Source: Nitrospirota bacterium (GTDB taxonomy: Bacteria; Nitrospirota_A; Leptospirillia; Leptospirillales; Leptospirillaceae). Taken from it: a stretch of 21,474 bases of DNA. The stretch is from positions 1 through 21,474 of the forward strand of contig JAJYPO010000018.1 of assembly GCA_021795275.1 (NCBI GenBank), in the 5' to 3' direction. Of this stretch, positions 10,191 through 17,816 are shown one piece after another. Below the pieces are notes generated by a model. The model saw nothing but the letters and a program-made list of their open reading frames with translations. It did not search any database and was not told where the DNA came from. The translations under genes and the position numbers were made by a program. Within the stretch, counting starts at the first letter, position 1. Every line of letters starts with the position of its first letter.

Positions 10191-10802
10191 TCAGGCCGTC
10201 TTCAACAGCTGCCGCTCAAGCTCCCGCAATCTTGCGGACAGGCTCGCGTCCCAGACCCTCGACCCGATCCGGATCTCTAGCCCCGCCAAAAGTTCGGGGC
10301 GAACCTTCCAGACCGGCTTTACCGAAAGGCGTTTTCCCGCCGGAACCGAAACGGCCAGCTCTCGCCCGGGCCCTTCATTGACAAAGTGGAGAAGGGCTTC
10401 CTCTATTTTCGTCCGAACCTCTGCCGGAAGGACTGCGGGGGAGTGAACCTCCACGACGACCCTTCCCGCATCGAGGTCAAACCTCTCCAGAATCTCCTTC
10501 TCAAGGGAAGGAATAGCATCCCAGAGATTGCCCTCCAGAAGCGGTACAAGAAAAATGTCTGCCTTTTCCGGAAGGGCTTCCCCCATCGATTCCTTCAAAA
10601 GGCTCAGAAAGAAGCCGGCCTTGTCCTCCAGGGAATAGCGACCGTCCAGGCCAAAGCTCCTGGCAGGCCTGATCTTCCGGATACGATTCATCGTGTCCAG
10701 CAGCCCCATCCAGCGATCAAGATTTCCTTCATCCCCCTGGACCGTCCCCGCGATCGCGTCGGCCCATTTCACCAGAAAACGTCCGTCGATCTGTCGGCCC
10801 AT
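10191..10802 (-). CDS. atpH: F1 ATP synthase delta subunit
   Basis: Delta joins the F1 head to the peripheral b-subunit stalk. The 203-aa protein is a diverged but positional match: a mostly helical N-terminal half, then a beta/alpha C-terminal part ending in LLAGLEIRIGSRVWDASLSA and a final helix, as is typical of AtpH. The ATG at 10802 overlaps the atpF stop as TGATG and has AAGG about 8 nt upstream. A GTG one codon earlier is a less likely alternative. Sequence conservation in delta is always low, so the call leans on the operon order F-H-A and the C-terminal motif. An 82-nt spacer with a CCTCCC/GGGAGG stem separates it from atpA. Confidence 0.94.
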   Translation of the reverse strand: MGRQIDGRFLVKWADAIAGTVQGDEGNLDRWMGLLDTMNRIRKIRPARSFGLDGRYSLEDKAGFFLSLLKESMGEALPEKADIFLVPLLEGNLWDAIPSLEKEILERFDLDAGRVVVEVHSPAVLPAEVRTKIEEALLHFVNEGPGRELAVSVPAGKRLSVKPVWKVRPELLAGLEIRIGSRVWDASLSARLRELERQLLKTA

Positions 10803-11308
10803 CACCCGGCCTTCCGTTCGTCGAGAGCTTTCATCGCCTTGTTGATATAAAGAACCTTCTGTGTATCAGAGAGACTTTCCTCGAGAAGCGTCTCGAGGCT
10901 CCGTACGATCAGCGTCACGGTTTCCGTCCGGAGCTCCGCCTTCATCTTTTCCCTGTCGGCCGCAATCTGGGCTGCCGCCTTGTCGAGCTCGGCCTTGACG
11001 GATTGAGCCAGCTCCTTCTCCCGCTCTTCGCGAAGGGTTTTTGCCATTTCCTCGGCCTGACGGATCATGGCGTCGGACTGGGCCCTGGCTTTTTCCAGAA
11101 GGGCGCGCTGTTCGGCCAGAATTCGTTCGGCTTCCTCCCGGCTGACACGGGCTGCATCGAGATCCGAGGAGACTTTTTTGCGGCGTTCTTCAAGAATCCG
11201 GGTCAGCGAGGGATACAGATACTTTCCGATGATGAAAAGCATCAGCGTAAAGGAAACGACTGACCAGAAGACGAGAGAGGGAAAAAACTTCGTATCAAAC
11301 TGGGGCAT
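10802..11308 (-). CDS. atpF: F0 ATP synthase b subunit
   Basis: Subunit b anchors the peripheral stator in the membrane and holds F1 through delta. The 168-aa protein has one N-terminal transmembrane helix (about 10-32), then a long charged, alanine-rich coiled coil from about residue 36 to 130 and a C-terminal delta-binding region. Only one b gene is present, so the stalk is predicted to be a b homodimer rather than b/b'. The ATG at 11308 is preceded by AGGA with a 7-nt spacer. Its stop overlaps the atpH start by one base. Confidence 0.97.
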   Translation of the reverse strand: MPQFDTKFFPSLVFWSVVSFTLMLFIIGKYLYPSLTRILEERRKKVSSDLDAARVSREEAERILAEQRALLEKARAQSDAMIRQAEEMAKTLREEREKELAQSVKAELDKAAAQIAADREKMKAELRTETVTLIVRSLETLLEESLSDTQKVLYINKAMKALDERKAG

Positions 11309-11334
11309 GATCCTGTCCTTTGATTCCCTGATGG

Positions 11335-11391
11335 GGATCCGTCCGGCCTCTTTTCAAAGCCGGTTCGTCCGGCATTTCGGACTCCGGATCC
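11335..11391 (-). other. Structured atpE-atpF intercistronic spacer
   Basis: The 93-nt gap between atpE and atpF can fold on the minus strand. An outer 7-bp pairing, GGATCCG with CGGATCC, closes a 57-nt segment. Inside are GTCCG/CGGAC (6-nt loop) and GCCGG/CCGGC (5-nt loop) pairings, some mutually exclusive. No reading frame is evident. Such a structure could tune mRNA processing or decay between the highly expressed c-subunit gene and the rest; this role is inference. Confidence 0.4.
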
Positions 11392-11401
11392 TGAAAGTGG
11401 C

Positions 11402-11632
11402 CTACTTCCTGAGACCCATGATGATGAAGGCGATCACCAGCGCGTAAAGGGCGACGGCCTCAGATAGTGCGAAGCCGAGCCACATGTATTTGGAGACGCG
11501 GCCTTCGATTTCGGGCTGACGCGCCACGGCCTCGATCATCTTTCCGAAAATATAGCCGATTCCGGCGCCCGACCCAGCGACCCCGATAGCGGCCGCACCC
11601 ATACCGATCAACGCTGCTGCATGCACATCCAT
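11402..11632 (-). CDS. atpE: F0 ATP synthase c subunit (proton-type)
   Basis: Subunit c forms the rotor ring that carries ions through F0. The 76-aa hairpin has helix 1 with the glycine motif GSGAGIGYIFG (20-30), the polar loop ARQPE (37-41), and helix 2 with the ion-binding glutamate E58. The Na+-ring glutamine of helix 1 is replaced by I25 and the serine after the glutamate is A59, so the site looks proton-specific. Y63 is kept. The ATG at 11632 has GGGAGG 9 nt upstream, one of the strongest ribosome-binding sites in the operon, fitting the high c copy number. The gene lies between atpB and atpF. Confidence 0.98.
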   Translation of the reverse strand: MDVHAAALIGMGAAAIGVAGSGAGIGYIFGKMIEAVARQPEIEGRVSKYMWLGFALSEAVALYALVIAFIIMGLRK

Positions 11633-11669
11633 GAAAAAGATCCTCCCGATGATTGGAAACAGTCTGTCG

Positions 11670-12404
11670 TTAGTGATTCAACTTCATCGCCTGACCCAGA
11701 TAGACGGCGGAAAGGACGGCGAAGATATAAGCCTGGATAAAGGCCACCAGGACTTCCAGCAAATAAAGGACGACCGAAATCGAGAACGGTAGCCACTTGA
11801 GATAGATCGCAAGCGACGTGGTCAGACTCAGGAGCACGAAAAGAATCGTATGTCCCGCCGTCATGTTGGCAAAAAGACGAACCGCCAGCGAGAGCGGCCT
11901 GGCCAGCTGGGAGATGATCTCGATCGGCACGACGAGGGGCATCATCCAACCGGGAACTCCCTCCGGAACGAGGATGGACAAAAATTTCATTCCATGCTTG
12001 GCAAAACCGATCGCCAGACTGACAAGATAGACCGTAACGGCGAGAAGGCCTGTGACGACGATCTGCGAGGTGATGGTGTAGACTCCCGGAATCAGGCCCA
12101 GAAAGTTGCTGAGGAAGACGAAAAGAAAGAGTGTGAAGACTGGCAGAAGAAATTTTTTGCGATTCTCCGCTCCAAGGTTCTCGTCGACGACCGTCGTCAG
12201 CGTGTCGAACAACATCTCCATCGAGGTCTGGAATCGCCCCGGAACGAGGGTCGCAACGCGGACGAAGTAGAGGCTCGCCAGCGCCGTGATTCCGACGACA
12301 AGCCAGAGGGATACCACCGCCTGGGTCACAGAGATGTCGAACCCCAGAAGGTGGAGCCGAATGATCGGATGAAGAAAAAACTCTTCCAGAGGATTGCCTT
12401 GCAA
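11670..12404 (-). CDS. atpB: F0 ATP synthase a subunit
   Basis: Subunit a is the membrane stator half-channel. The protein has several long hydrophobic helices and the signature PLSLAVRLFANMTAGH containing the essential arginine (R176 in the numbering used here), followed by the LLEVLVAFIQAYIFAVLSAVYL helix. The longest frame begins at a TTG at 12416 that overlaps GGAGG. The next in-frame TTG at 12404 follows GGAGG by 5 nt, so it is chosen, giving a 244-aa protein starting MQGNPLEEFF. Both candidates are non-ATG. It follows atpZ by 43 nt and precedes atpE by 37 nt. Confidence 0.96.
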   Translation of the reverse strand: MQGNPLEEFFLHPIIRLHLLGFDISVTQAVVSLWLVVGITALASLYFVRVATLVPGRFQTSMEMLFDTLTTVVDENLGAENRKKFLLPVFTLFLFVFLSNFLGLIPGVYTITSQIVVTGLLAVTVYLVSLAIGFAKHGMKFLSILVPEGVPGWMMPLVVPIEIISQLARPLSLAVRLFANMTAGHTILFVLLSLTTSLAIYLKWLPFSISVVLYLLEVLVAFIQAYIFAVLSAVYLGQAMKLNH

Positions 12405-12447
12405 ACACGCCTCCAAAATTTACATGTGTTCTGACAGGGACGGGACG

Positions 12448-12675
12448 TCAGCCCTTGTCCCTGTCGTCTTCGATCAACCGGTTCATCTCGCGGAAGACAA
12501 GCCAGAACCCTGTCACCCCGCCGACCACCAGTCCCACGAGAGAAAGAGCCGGAAAGATTTTCATTCGAAGAAGGGAGTCCAGGTAATACCCGACGGCGGC
12601 AAAGACAAACGTGACAGCCACCAGCTCGAAGCCGATCCTCGCAATGAACCAGCCACCACGATTTTGCTGGGACAT
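12448..12675 (-). CDS. atpZ: AtpZ/AtpI-family F0 assembly protein
   Basis: This small membrane protein is encoded as the first gene of the ATP synthase operon. The 75-aa product has two predicted helices (about 14-33 and 40-60) with the GYYLDSLL turn between them and a charged tail REMNRLIEDDRD. This matches the short two-helix AtpZ/AtpI (F0F1-ATPase gene 1) family better than the four-helix AtpI. Family members have been linked to c-ring assembly or divalent cation supply; the role here is inferred. The start is ATG at 12675 with a GAAGAG-like ribosome-binding site. A strong promoter lies about 87 nt upstream. Confidence 0.87.
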   Translation of the reverse strand: MSQQNRGGWFIARIGFELVAVTFVFAAVGYYLDSLLRMKIFPALSLVGLVVGGVTGFWLVFREMNRLIEDDRDKG

Positions 12676-12761
12676 GACAGACTCTTCAGGCTAAGGAAAT
12701 ATCCGCTGCGTCGCGAATCTGCAACCTATTTGATTCTATCTCAAAAAGGCATATCTTTTTT

Positions 12762-12790
12762 ATTATATCCAGATTGACGGGCATATTCAA
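12762..12790 (-). promoter_or_regulatory. Strong sigma70-type promoter of the atp operon
   Basis: On the minus strand TTGAAT (12790-12785), a 17-bp spacer and a perfect TATAAT (12767-12762) form the best promoter match in the window. Transcription would start near 12755 and leave a leader of about 80 nt before the atpZ ATG at 12675. The region after the -10 is A/T-rich, unlike the surrounding GC-rich DNA. Confidence 0.8.
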
Positions 12791-12800
12791 GTCTGGATCC

Positions 12801-12839
12801 ACCTCCGGCTCCGAGGATCCCTTGGCTTTGGCCGGAGGT
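12801..12839. repeat. 9-bp inverted repeat in the divergent control region
   Basis: ACCTCCGGC (12801-12809) and GCCGGAGGT (12831-12839) are exact reverse complements separated by 21 bp. The repeat lies just upstream of the atp promoter -35 and overlaps the weak plus-strand promoter candidate. It could be a regulator site or a hairpin. Its core CCTCCGGC/GCCGGAGG recurs in the hairpin after atpC. Confidence 0.45.
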
Positions 12840-12851
12840 CCGGTGTACTCT
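12822..12851 (+). promoter_or_regulatory. Weak candidate promoter for the DUF4149 gene
   Basis: TTGGCT (12822-12827), an 18-bp spacer and TACTCT (12846-12851) make a poor but positioned -35/-10 pair, about 55 nt before the plus-strand ATG at 12914. No better candidate was seen in the 238-nt divergent region. Confidence 0.25.
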
Positions 12852-12913
12852 TAACAGGAGCGGCTTTCCGGGCGGAGAGCCGTGCCCATTTCCTCCAATA
12901 TAAGGATCTGTCG

Positions 12914-13426
12914 ATGATTCCCCGCATTCTCTGGCTTGTTTATGGATACATTCTGGTCTTTCTGACAGGAGGGGCGCTTCTGATGACCCTCTTCGTGGCG
13001 CCCACCCTTTTCGCCCGTCTCGGAGTCGCAAGGGCAGGCGATGCCGTCTCCGTCCTCTTTCCCGGATATTTTCACCTTCTCTTCACCGGGGCGATCGTTG
13101 AGCTCGCGCTTCTCCTCATCCTTTCGAGGATCTCCTCGCGGCCCACGAAAAACCTCATCTGGGGGTGGGCGGCAGGCTTCGCGATTTCGGGAGCATTGGC
13201 CCTCTATCTCGGACCCCATGCCCTGGAGCTGAAACAGCTTCACGACCAGATGCCGGGAGATCCAGGACGGGCGAAAGACTTCGCCACGGCCCATCGCCTT
13301 ACATTCTTCCTAAACCTCTCCCTGCTCCTAGGCCTTCTCGGTGCAACGTTGTCCCTTCTTTCGGGAACGGTCACCCCTTTCTCGGAAAAAACTCCTCCGG
13401 CCCCGCGACAAGAAAATCCGGTCTGA
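12914..13426 (+). CDS. DUF4149-family four-helix membrane protein
   Basis: This 170-aa integral membrane protein resembles DUF4149/TMEM205-like proteins, whose function is not established. Four hydrophobic helices are visible, about 5-29, 53-71, 81-100 and 131-150. The family-typical APTLFARLG stretch follows helix 1, and a polar segment with HDQMPG sits between helices 3 and 4. The tail is proline-rich. The ATG at 12914 is preceded by AAGGA with a 7-nt spacer. It is the only plus-strand gene in the window and diverges from the atp operon. Its last 56 nt overlap the 3' end of the convergent phosphatase gene. Confidence 0.82.
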   Translation: MIPRILWLVYGYILVFLTGGALLMTLFVAPTLFARLGVARAGDAVSVLFPGYFHLLFTGAIVELALLLILSRISSRPTKNLIWGWAAGFAISGALALYLGPHALELKQLHDQMPGDPGRAKDFATAHRLTFFLNLSLLLGLLGATLSLLSGTVTPFSEKTPPAPRQENPV

Positions 13427-14036
13427 TCGCCGGGTTGCCCGAGGGATCCCCGAACCCCCAAAGAACACCGCAGGTCCGGACCCCCGCCCGATTCCCGGCC
13501 TCGATGTCGACGGCGCTGTCTCCGACCATGAGGACCCGGCCGGAAATCGCGCCCCGGCTTTCCACGACATGGCGGACAGGCATGGGATGGGGCTTTCGCT
13601 CCGGACAGGTATCTCCCCCCACAACCGCCACAAAAAGGGAGTCGGCTCCCAGCCGTTCGAGAAGAGAACGGCAGAGACCTTCCCGCTTGTTCGAAACTAC
13701 GGCGGAAGGAACGGACAGACGGGCGATCCCTTCCTTCATCCCGTCATAAAACCGCGTGTTGTCGGCCAGATGAACCTGGTACCAATCGAGGAAGATTCCG
13801 ATCGCCGTCTCGATCCTCTCCGATGGCACCTCCGTGGGCAGGGCCTGCGTCACAAGGTGTCGCACCCCCTGCCCGACCATCCGGGAAAAGCGGTCGAAGG
13901 GAACGAGGGGATAGCCGAGCTCCCTCATGGCCACATTCGTCGCCTCCACCAGATCCAGCCGAGAATCCACCAGTGTCCCGTCCAGATCCCACAAAATGAG
14001 GTCGTAGTCCTCGAGCCTTATCGATGGCTGGGCCAT
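13371..14036 (-). CDS. gph: HAD-family phosphoglycolate phosphatase-like protein
   Basis: This is a haloacid dehalogenase superfamily phosphatase, most like Gph, which hydrolyses 2-phosphoglycolate to glycolate. The 221-aa protein has motif I DLDGTLVDS (17-25, nucleophile D17, general acid D19), a helical cap, motif II VVSNKREG, a motif III lysine in ERKPHP and motif IV GDSAVDIEAGNRAG. The longest frame starts at 14069 inside the upstream permease gene. The ATG at 14036 with GGAGG 6 nt upstream is preferred and leaves a 13-nt gap. The 3' end overlaps the convergent DUF4149 gene by 56 nt. Phosphoglycolate salvage would fit an autotroph, but HAD substrate assignment from sequence is uncertain. 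Confidence 0.82.
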   Translation of the reverse strand: MAQPSIRLEDYDLILWDLDGTLVDSRLDLVEATNVAMRELGYPLVPFDRFSRMVGQGVRHLVTQALPTEVPSERIETAIGIFLDWYQVHLADNTRFYDGMKEGIARLSVPSAVVSNKREGLCRSLLERLGADSLFVAVVGGDTCPERKPHPMPVRHVVESRGAISGRVLMVGDSAVDIEAGNRAGVRTCGVLWGFGDPSGNPAIRPDFLVAGPEEFFPRKG

Positions 14037-14049
14037 TTCCTTCCTCCCC

Positions 14050-15093
14050 TCACGAATGTCCCCGGCCATTCCCCTCCCCCTCTCCCGAAGCCTCCCTCAG
14101 GACATCCCCCAGCCGGTTGAAGAGGACGACCAGGAGAACGATGAGCCCTCCGGAGGCCAAAAGCCAAGGAGCGCTGTTCATCGTCTCCAGAGACTGGCTT
14201 TCCGAAAGAATGTTTCCCAGACTCGGATGGGGCTCGGAGAGCCCCAGACCGAGAAACGACAACCCGGCCTCTCCCACGATGAAAGCCGGAATGGACAGCG
14301 TCACGCTGACCAGAAGATAGTAGCGCATGTTGGGCAGAAGATGGCGAAAAATAACCCGGGCTGGCGTCGCCCCGGCCGCCACGGCCGCCAGGACGAAATC
14401 GCGTCCGGACAAGGACAGGACCAGACCACGCACCACCCGGGAGAGCGACGCCCATCCGATGAGGCTCAGCGATCCGGTAATGATCAGGGTGATCGCCTCG
14501 CTCGAAAGGCCATAGGGAACGATAGAACGAAGCCCCATCAGCAGGTAGAGGGCTGGAACGGCCATGACAATCTCGGAAAGGCGCATCAGGATCCGGTCGA
14601 TCCAGCCTCCGGCATACCCGGCCACCATCCCGACCACGGTTCCGATGGTGAAGGAGATCGCCACTCCAAGAAGAGAAAGCAGAAAGGAGAATCGCATGCC
14701 ATAGAGAAGCCGGGAAAAGACGTCCCGCCCGAAAAGGTCTCCTCCCATCAGAAAGAGGCGGCCTGGAGCCCTGGCGCAGAGAAGATGGCGGGACGAATGG
14801 AAAAGTCCCCACATCGTGTAGGATTCTCCCCGGCAGAAAAACCGGAGGGGAACGGTTTGACCGGACGGGACATACCGCCGCCTGACCGGATCCTTGAGAG
14901 TCAGAACGGGCACCACCAGCCCGCCCTTTCCGAACGACGGCCAGATGGCGGGAGCGTAAGGAAGGTCGAACCGAACGGCGTCATAGCGGTAGGGGGCCAG
15001 AAATTCTGCGAAAAGGCTTGTCGTTCCGAGCACGATAAGCATCGTTCCCGTAATCCCGATCTTCTTGAAAAAGACGAGCCACTCTTCCTTCAT
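14050..15093 (-). CDS. ABC transporter permease, DppC/OppC type
   Basis: This is an inner-membrane permease of a peptide/nickel-type ABC importer. The 347-aa protein has helix 1 (about 13-31), then a periplasmic stretch of roughly 85 residues before the family motif GGDLFGRDVFSRLLYG (117-132), more helices, and the ATPase-contact EAA loop AAVAAGATPARVIFRHLLPN (236-255). The periplasmic insertion is longer than in DppC and recalls YejE-like permeases. The start is the ATG at 15093, which overlaps the stop of the preceding permease as ATGA. The much longer frame that reaches 15579 is low-complexity out-of-frame readthrough and was rejected. No ATPase gene follows in this window. Confidence 0.88.
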   Translation of the reverse strand: MKEEWLVFFKKIGITGTMLIVLGTTSLFAEFLAPYRYDAVRFDLPYAPAIWPSFGKGGLVVPVLTLKDPVRRRYVPSGQTVPLRFFCRGESYTMWGLFHSSRHLLCARAPGRLFLMGGDLFGRDVFSRLLYGMRFSFLLSLLGVAISFTIGTVVGMVAGYAGGWIDRILMRLSEIVMAVPALYLLMGLRSIVPYGLSSEAITLIITGSLSLIGWASLSRVVRGLVLSLSGRDFVLAAVAAGATPARVIFRHLLPNMRYYLLVSVTLSIPAFIVGEAGLSFLGLGLSEPHPSLGNILSESQSLETMNSAPWLLASGGLIVLLVVLFNRLGDVLREASGEGEGNGRGHS

Positions 15094-16058
15094 GCCCGTT
15101 CCCTGACCCGAGGGTCGAGCAGGAAGAGCATGAGATCGGACAGGAGGTTCCCCAGAAGAAGAAGAACGGCTCCCATCAGGACCCCGCCCATCACGAGGTA
15201 GAGATCCCGGGTCATGACTGCGTGAAGCATGAGCCGCCCCATTCCGGGCCAACCGAAAATCATTTCGGTAAAGGCCGCCCCCGAGAGAAGTCCTCCCAGC
15301 TCCATGCCGAAGAGGGTGACCAGCGGATTGACTGCGTTCCGGAAAAGGTAACGCCAGAAAAGAATGCGCTCGCGCAGGCCGCGGCCCCGGGCTGCGGCCA
15401 TGAACGGCTGGGAGAGGACCTCCAGGACCGACGACCGCATGAGGCGGTAGAGCACCCCGAAGCTTCCCAGAGCCAGGGTCAGCGCAGGAAGGACCAGATG
15501 GTGCAGGAGATCGAGAAGGCGCGCGCCGGGATCGGCCTGGGCCGAAAGGGCCGAGCGGGCCCCCCCGATCGGGAACCATCCCGTCTTTTCGGCCAGGAGC
15601 AGTCCCAGAAGGGCGAGAAAAAAGGAGGGGACGGAGATGGACAGGTACGAAAAGGAAAGAAGGGAGCGATCGAAGATTCCCCCCTCCCGCCGCGCCCCGT
15701 AAACCGCCAGGGGAAGGGCAGCCCCCCAGGACACCAGCACGGCGGAGGCGGTCAGGAGAAGGGTCATGGGAACCCTCTGCCCGATCAGGTCGGAGACGGG
15801 AACGTGGTAGGAAAAGGAATAGCCCAGATCCCCGTGGAGGAGGGCGCTCATCCAGTGGAGGAACTGGGTGAAGAAGGGAAGACCCAGTCCGTACTGTTCC
15901 TTGAGAGAAGCGATCACGCGAGGCGAGATCTGGGGATTCATGGCCATCTGGGAAAGAAAATCTCCCGGGGCGAAATCCATCATGACAAAGGAAAGGAAAA
16001 CGATCCCCAGAAGGACCAGGAGCATGTGGGACAGGCGGAGGAGGACGGCCCGGATCAC
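15090..16058 (-). CDS. ABC transporter permease, DppB/OppB type
   Basis: This is the first permease of the peptide-type ABC importer. The 322-aa protein starts with a hydrophobic helix (LLVLLGIVFLSFVMMDFAPGD), continues with the DppB-typical QYGLGLPFFTQFLHW and GDLGYSF segments, and carries an EAA loop in MAAARGRGLRERILFWRYLF. A GTG at 16058 overlaps the stop of the binding-protein gene as GTGA and gives the conserved N-terminal length, so it is used in place of an upstream start that would add 54 unlikely residues. The 4-nt overlaps on both sides argue for coupled translation of the binding protein and both permeases. Confidence 0.88.
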   Translation of the reverse strand: MIRAVLLRLSHMLLVLLGIVFLSFVMMDFAPGDFLSQMAMNPQISPRVIASLKEQYGLGLPFFTQFLHWMSALLHGDLGYSFSYHVPVSDLIGQRVPMTLLLTASAVLVSWGAALPLAVYGARREGGIFDRSLLSFSYLSISVPSFFLALLGLLLAEKTGWFPIGGARSALSAQADPGARLLDLLHHLVLPALTLALGSFGVLYRLMRSSVLEVLSQPFMAAARGRGLRERILFWRYLFRNAVNPLVTLFGMELGGLLSGAAFTEMIFGWPGMGRLMLHAVMTRDLYLVMGGVLMGAVLLLLGNLLSDLMLFLLDPRVRERA

Positions 16059-17788
16059 CGGATCACCAGCCGGGCTTTCTGTGTGACGAGTGAGATGTGG
16101 GGGATGACCCCGCCCAAGGGCGTCGGGTGGATCCCGCCAAGTGTCTTCCGGACAGCCGTAATAGAATCGGGACTTACCAGGTCGACCATCGGAACCTCCC
16201 GGGTAGCGATTTCCTGCCACCGGTCGTAGATCTTCTTCCTTTTGACCGGGTCGAAGGTGGCGACCCCCTGGTCAAAAAGACGGTCCACCTCCGCCTCCCA
16301 GGGGGTGGAGGGGGCTTTTTCTCCCGGATTCCAGAGATGGAGGAATCCGGATGATCGCCAGACCGTCGCGTTCCCGTGCGGATCAAGGGTTCCGGTGAGA
16401 CCGAAGAGGAGCATTTCCCACTGGTGGGAGGAGAGGACCATCGTCGACAGCATGTTGAACTGGAGCGGAACCACACGGACCCGGATGCCCAGCGGGGAGA
16501 GCATGGCCTGGACCATCTGGGCCATGGAGAGACGCTCGGGGGATTCGGTGTTGGTCATGAGCAAAACCGTCACCGGATGACCGGAGGAATCGTAGAGGCG
16601 GCCCTTTTTCCGGACGAACCCATCCCGCGCCAGCAGCGCTCTGGAGCGAGGGAGATCATGATGGTACCGGAAGACCGCCGGGTCGAAGAAGGTCTTGTTC
16701 GCCGGGCTGACCGGCCCGGGAATGGGGGCTCCCAGGCCGTTGTAGATCACATTGATCATCGCCTTGCGGTCCAGGGCGAAGGCGATCGCCTGCCGGAAGC
16801 GCCGGCTCCGGAACCAGGCGACCTTGTAGGCGGGGATCGGGGCCGTCTGGTTTTCGTTGAAGGTCAGGAAGGTCTCCGCCTGGGAAGGACCCCGGAGGAG
16901 AAGGCGGAAAGCCCGGGCCCGGGCGGCGTCGGAGAGGACCGGAACCTGGGACGGGCTCACCCCGATCAGGTCGCTTTTTCCAGCCAGGAAACGCAAAAGT
17001 TCGCTATTCTGGTTGGGAATGATCCGGAGCACGACCCGGTCGAGGTAGGGGAGCTTTCCCGGAATCGGGCCCTTCAGGCCCCGGGGAGGTGTGTAAAGAG
17101 GATTGCGAACCATAAGAATATATTGGCCGGGGACATACTTTTCGAGCCGGAAGGGACCGGTCCCCACGATTTTTTGAGGAGGGGTCCTCACCGACCAGGA
17201 GGTGTTGAAGCGACCGGCATCCACGTCCCTGGCCAGAAGATGCTCCGGAAGGATCTCCACCCCCAGTTCCTCGAGAAGGGGAGCGAAGGGCTTGGCCGTT
17301 TCAAAGACGACCGTCCTGTCGTCCACGGCCCGGACAGTGAAAGGTTTCCCGTCGACCATGAGAATGTCCCGCACGGCAGCGGCCACCGCCGGATTGTAGT
17401 AGACGCGGTTGAAAGTGAAGACCACATCGCGGGACGTAAGGGGGACACCGTCCGACCACCGGACACCCTTTTCGAGTCGGAAAGTCACCTTCAACCCGGA
17501 GGGATCGACCGTCCAGCGAGAGGCCAGGTCCGGCCGGATCTGGCCATCATAGGGAGAGACCCGCGTCAGCCCCCTGAAGAGATAGCCCAATACCTGGGTG
17601 CTGGTCGTTTCCTGGGCCAGGGCAGGATTGAAGGTTTTCGGATCGGAGAGGATGTCGAAGGTCAGATGGCCATGCAGGGGCGTCGTGCGGGGAATGAGAG
17701 AAAAGACCCGGTCACTCCCCGAAACCCCTCCCCGGGAACAGGAGGGGAGGAGCGCAAGGAGCAACGCGAAAAAAAGCCGGAGTCCCAA
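16055..17788 (-). CDS. ABC transporter solute-binding lipoprotein (SBP_bac_5)
   Basis: This is the extracytoplasmic substrate-binding protein of the adjacent importer, in the family that binds oligopeptides, dipeptides, nickel or other solutes. The 577-aa protein has a short signal peptide with a lipobox-like LLPSC ending near residue 17. The family hallmarks follow: YLFRGLTRVSPYDGQIRPDLA, a W-T-V-D beta strand, VTFRLEKGVRWSDGVPLT and RRFRQAIAFALDRKAM. The N-terminal codon is TTG at 17788; no ATG is near and the signal peptide begins immediately after it. Its ribosome-binding site is weak, and the start lies 16 nt after the secG stop, next to a hairpin. Substrate cannot be inferred. An ATPase partner must be encoded elsewhere. 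Confidence 0.85.
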   Translation of the reverse strand: MGLRLFFALLLALLPSCSRGGVSGSDRVFSLIPRTTPLHGHLTFDILSDPKTFNPALAQETTSTQVLGYLFRGLTRVSPYDGQIRPDLASRWTVDPSGLKVTFRLEKGVRWSDGVPLTSRDVVFTFNRVYYNPAVAAAVRDILMVDGKPFTVRAVDDRTVVFETAKPFAPLLEELGVEILPEHLLARDVDAGRFNTSWSVRTPPQKIVGTGPFRLEKYVPGQYILMVRNPLYTPPRGLKGPIPGKLPYLDRVVLRIIPNQNSELLRFLAGKSDLIGVSPSQVPVLSDAARARAFRLLLRGPSQAETFLTFNENQTAPIPAYKVAWFRSRRFRQAIAFALDRKAMINVIYNGLGAPIPGPVSPANKTFFDPAVFRYHHDLPRSRALLARDGFVRKKGRLYDSSGHPVTVLLMTNTESPERLSMAQMVQAMLSPLGIRVRVVPLQFNMLSTMVLSSHQWEMLLFGLTGTLDPHGNATVWRSSGFLHLWNPGEKAPSTPWEAEVDRLFDQGVATFDPVKRKKIYDRWQEIATREVPMVDLVSPDSITAVRKTLGGIHPTPLGGVIPHISLVTQKARLVIR

Positions 17789-17796
17789 TTCGCACC

Positions 17797-17816
17797 AAAA
17801 CCCGTCAGGGTTTTTT
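17797..17816. terminator. Hairpin at the secG stop codon
   Basis: AAAACCC (17797-17803) and GGGTTTT (17808-17814) form a 7-bp stem with a 4-nt loop. The secG stop codon lies in the loop and one stem flank. On the plus strand the stem is followed by further T residues (six in all, 17811-17816), like an intrinsic terminator against antisense transcription. On the minus strand the T run is only four, so it may act as a weak attenuator before the binding-protein gene. Confidence 0.35.

Noticed and set aside
14037..14069. Alternative upstream ATG for the phosphatase
   Set aside because: It also has a purine-rich sequence upstream but would overlap the permease and add 11 unconserved residues. The ATG at 14036 has GGAGG at ideal spacing. 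Not fully excluded.
15094..15579. N-terminal extension of the second permease
   Set aside because: The extra residues are proline/arginine-rich, lie entirely within the upstream permease gene and precede a well-placed ATGA start.
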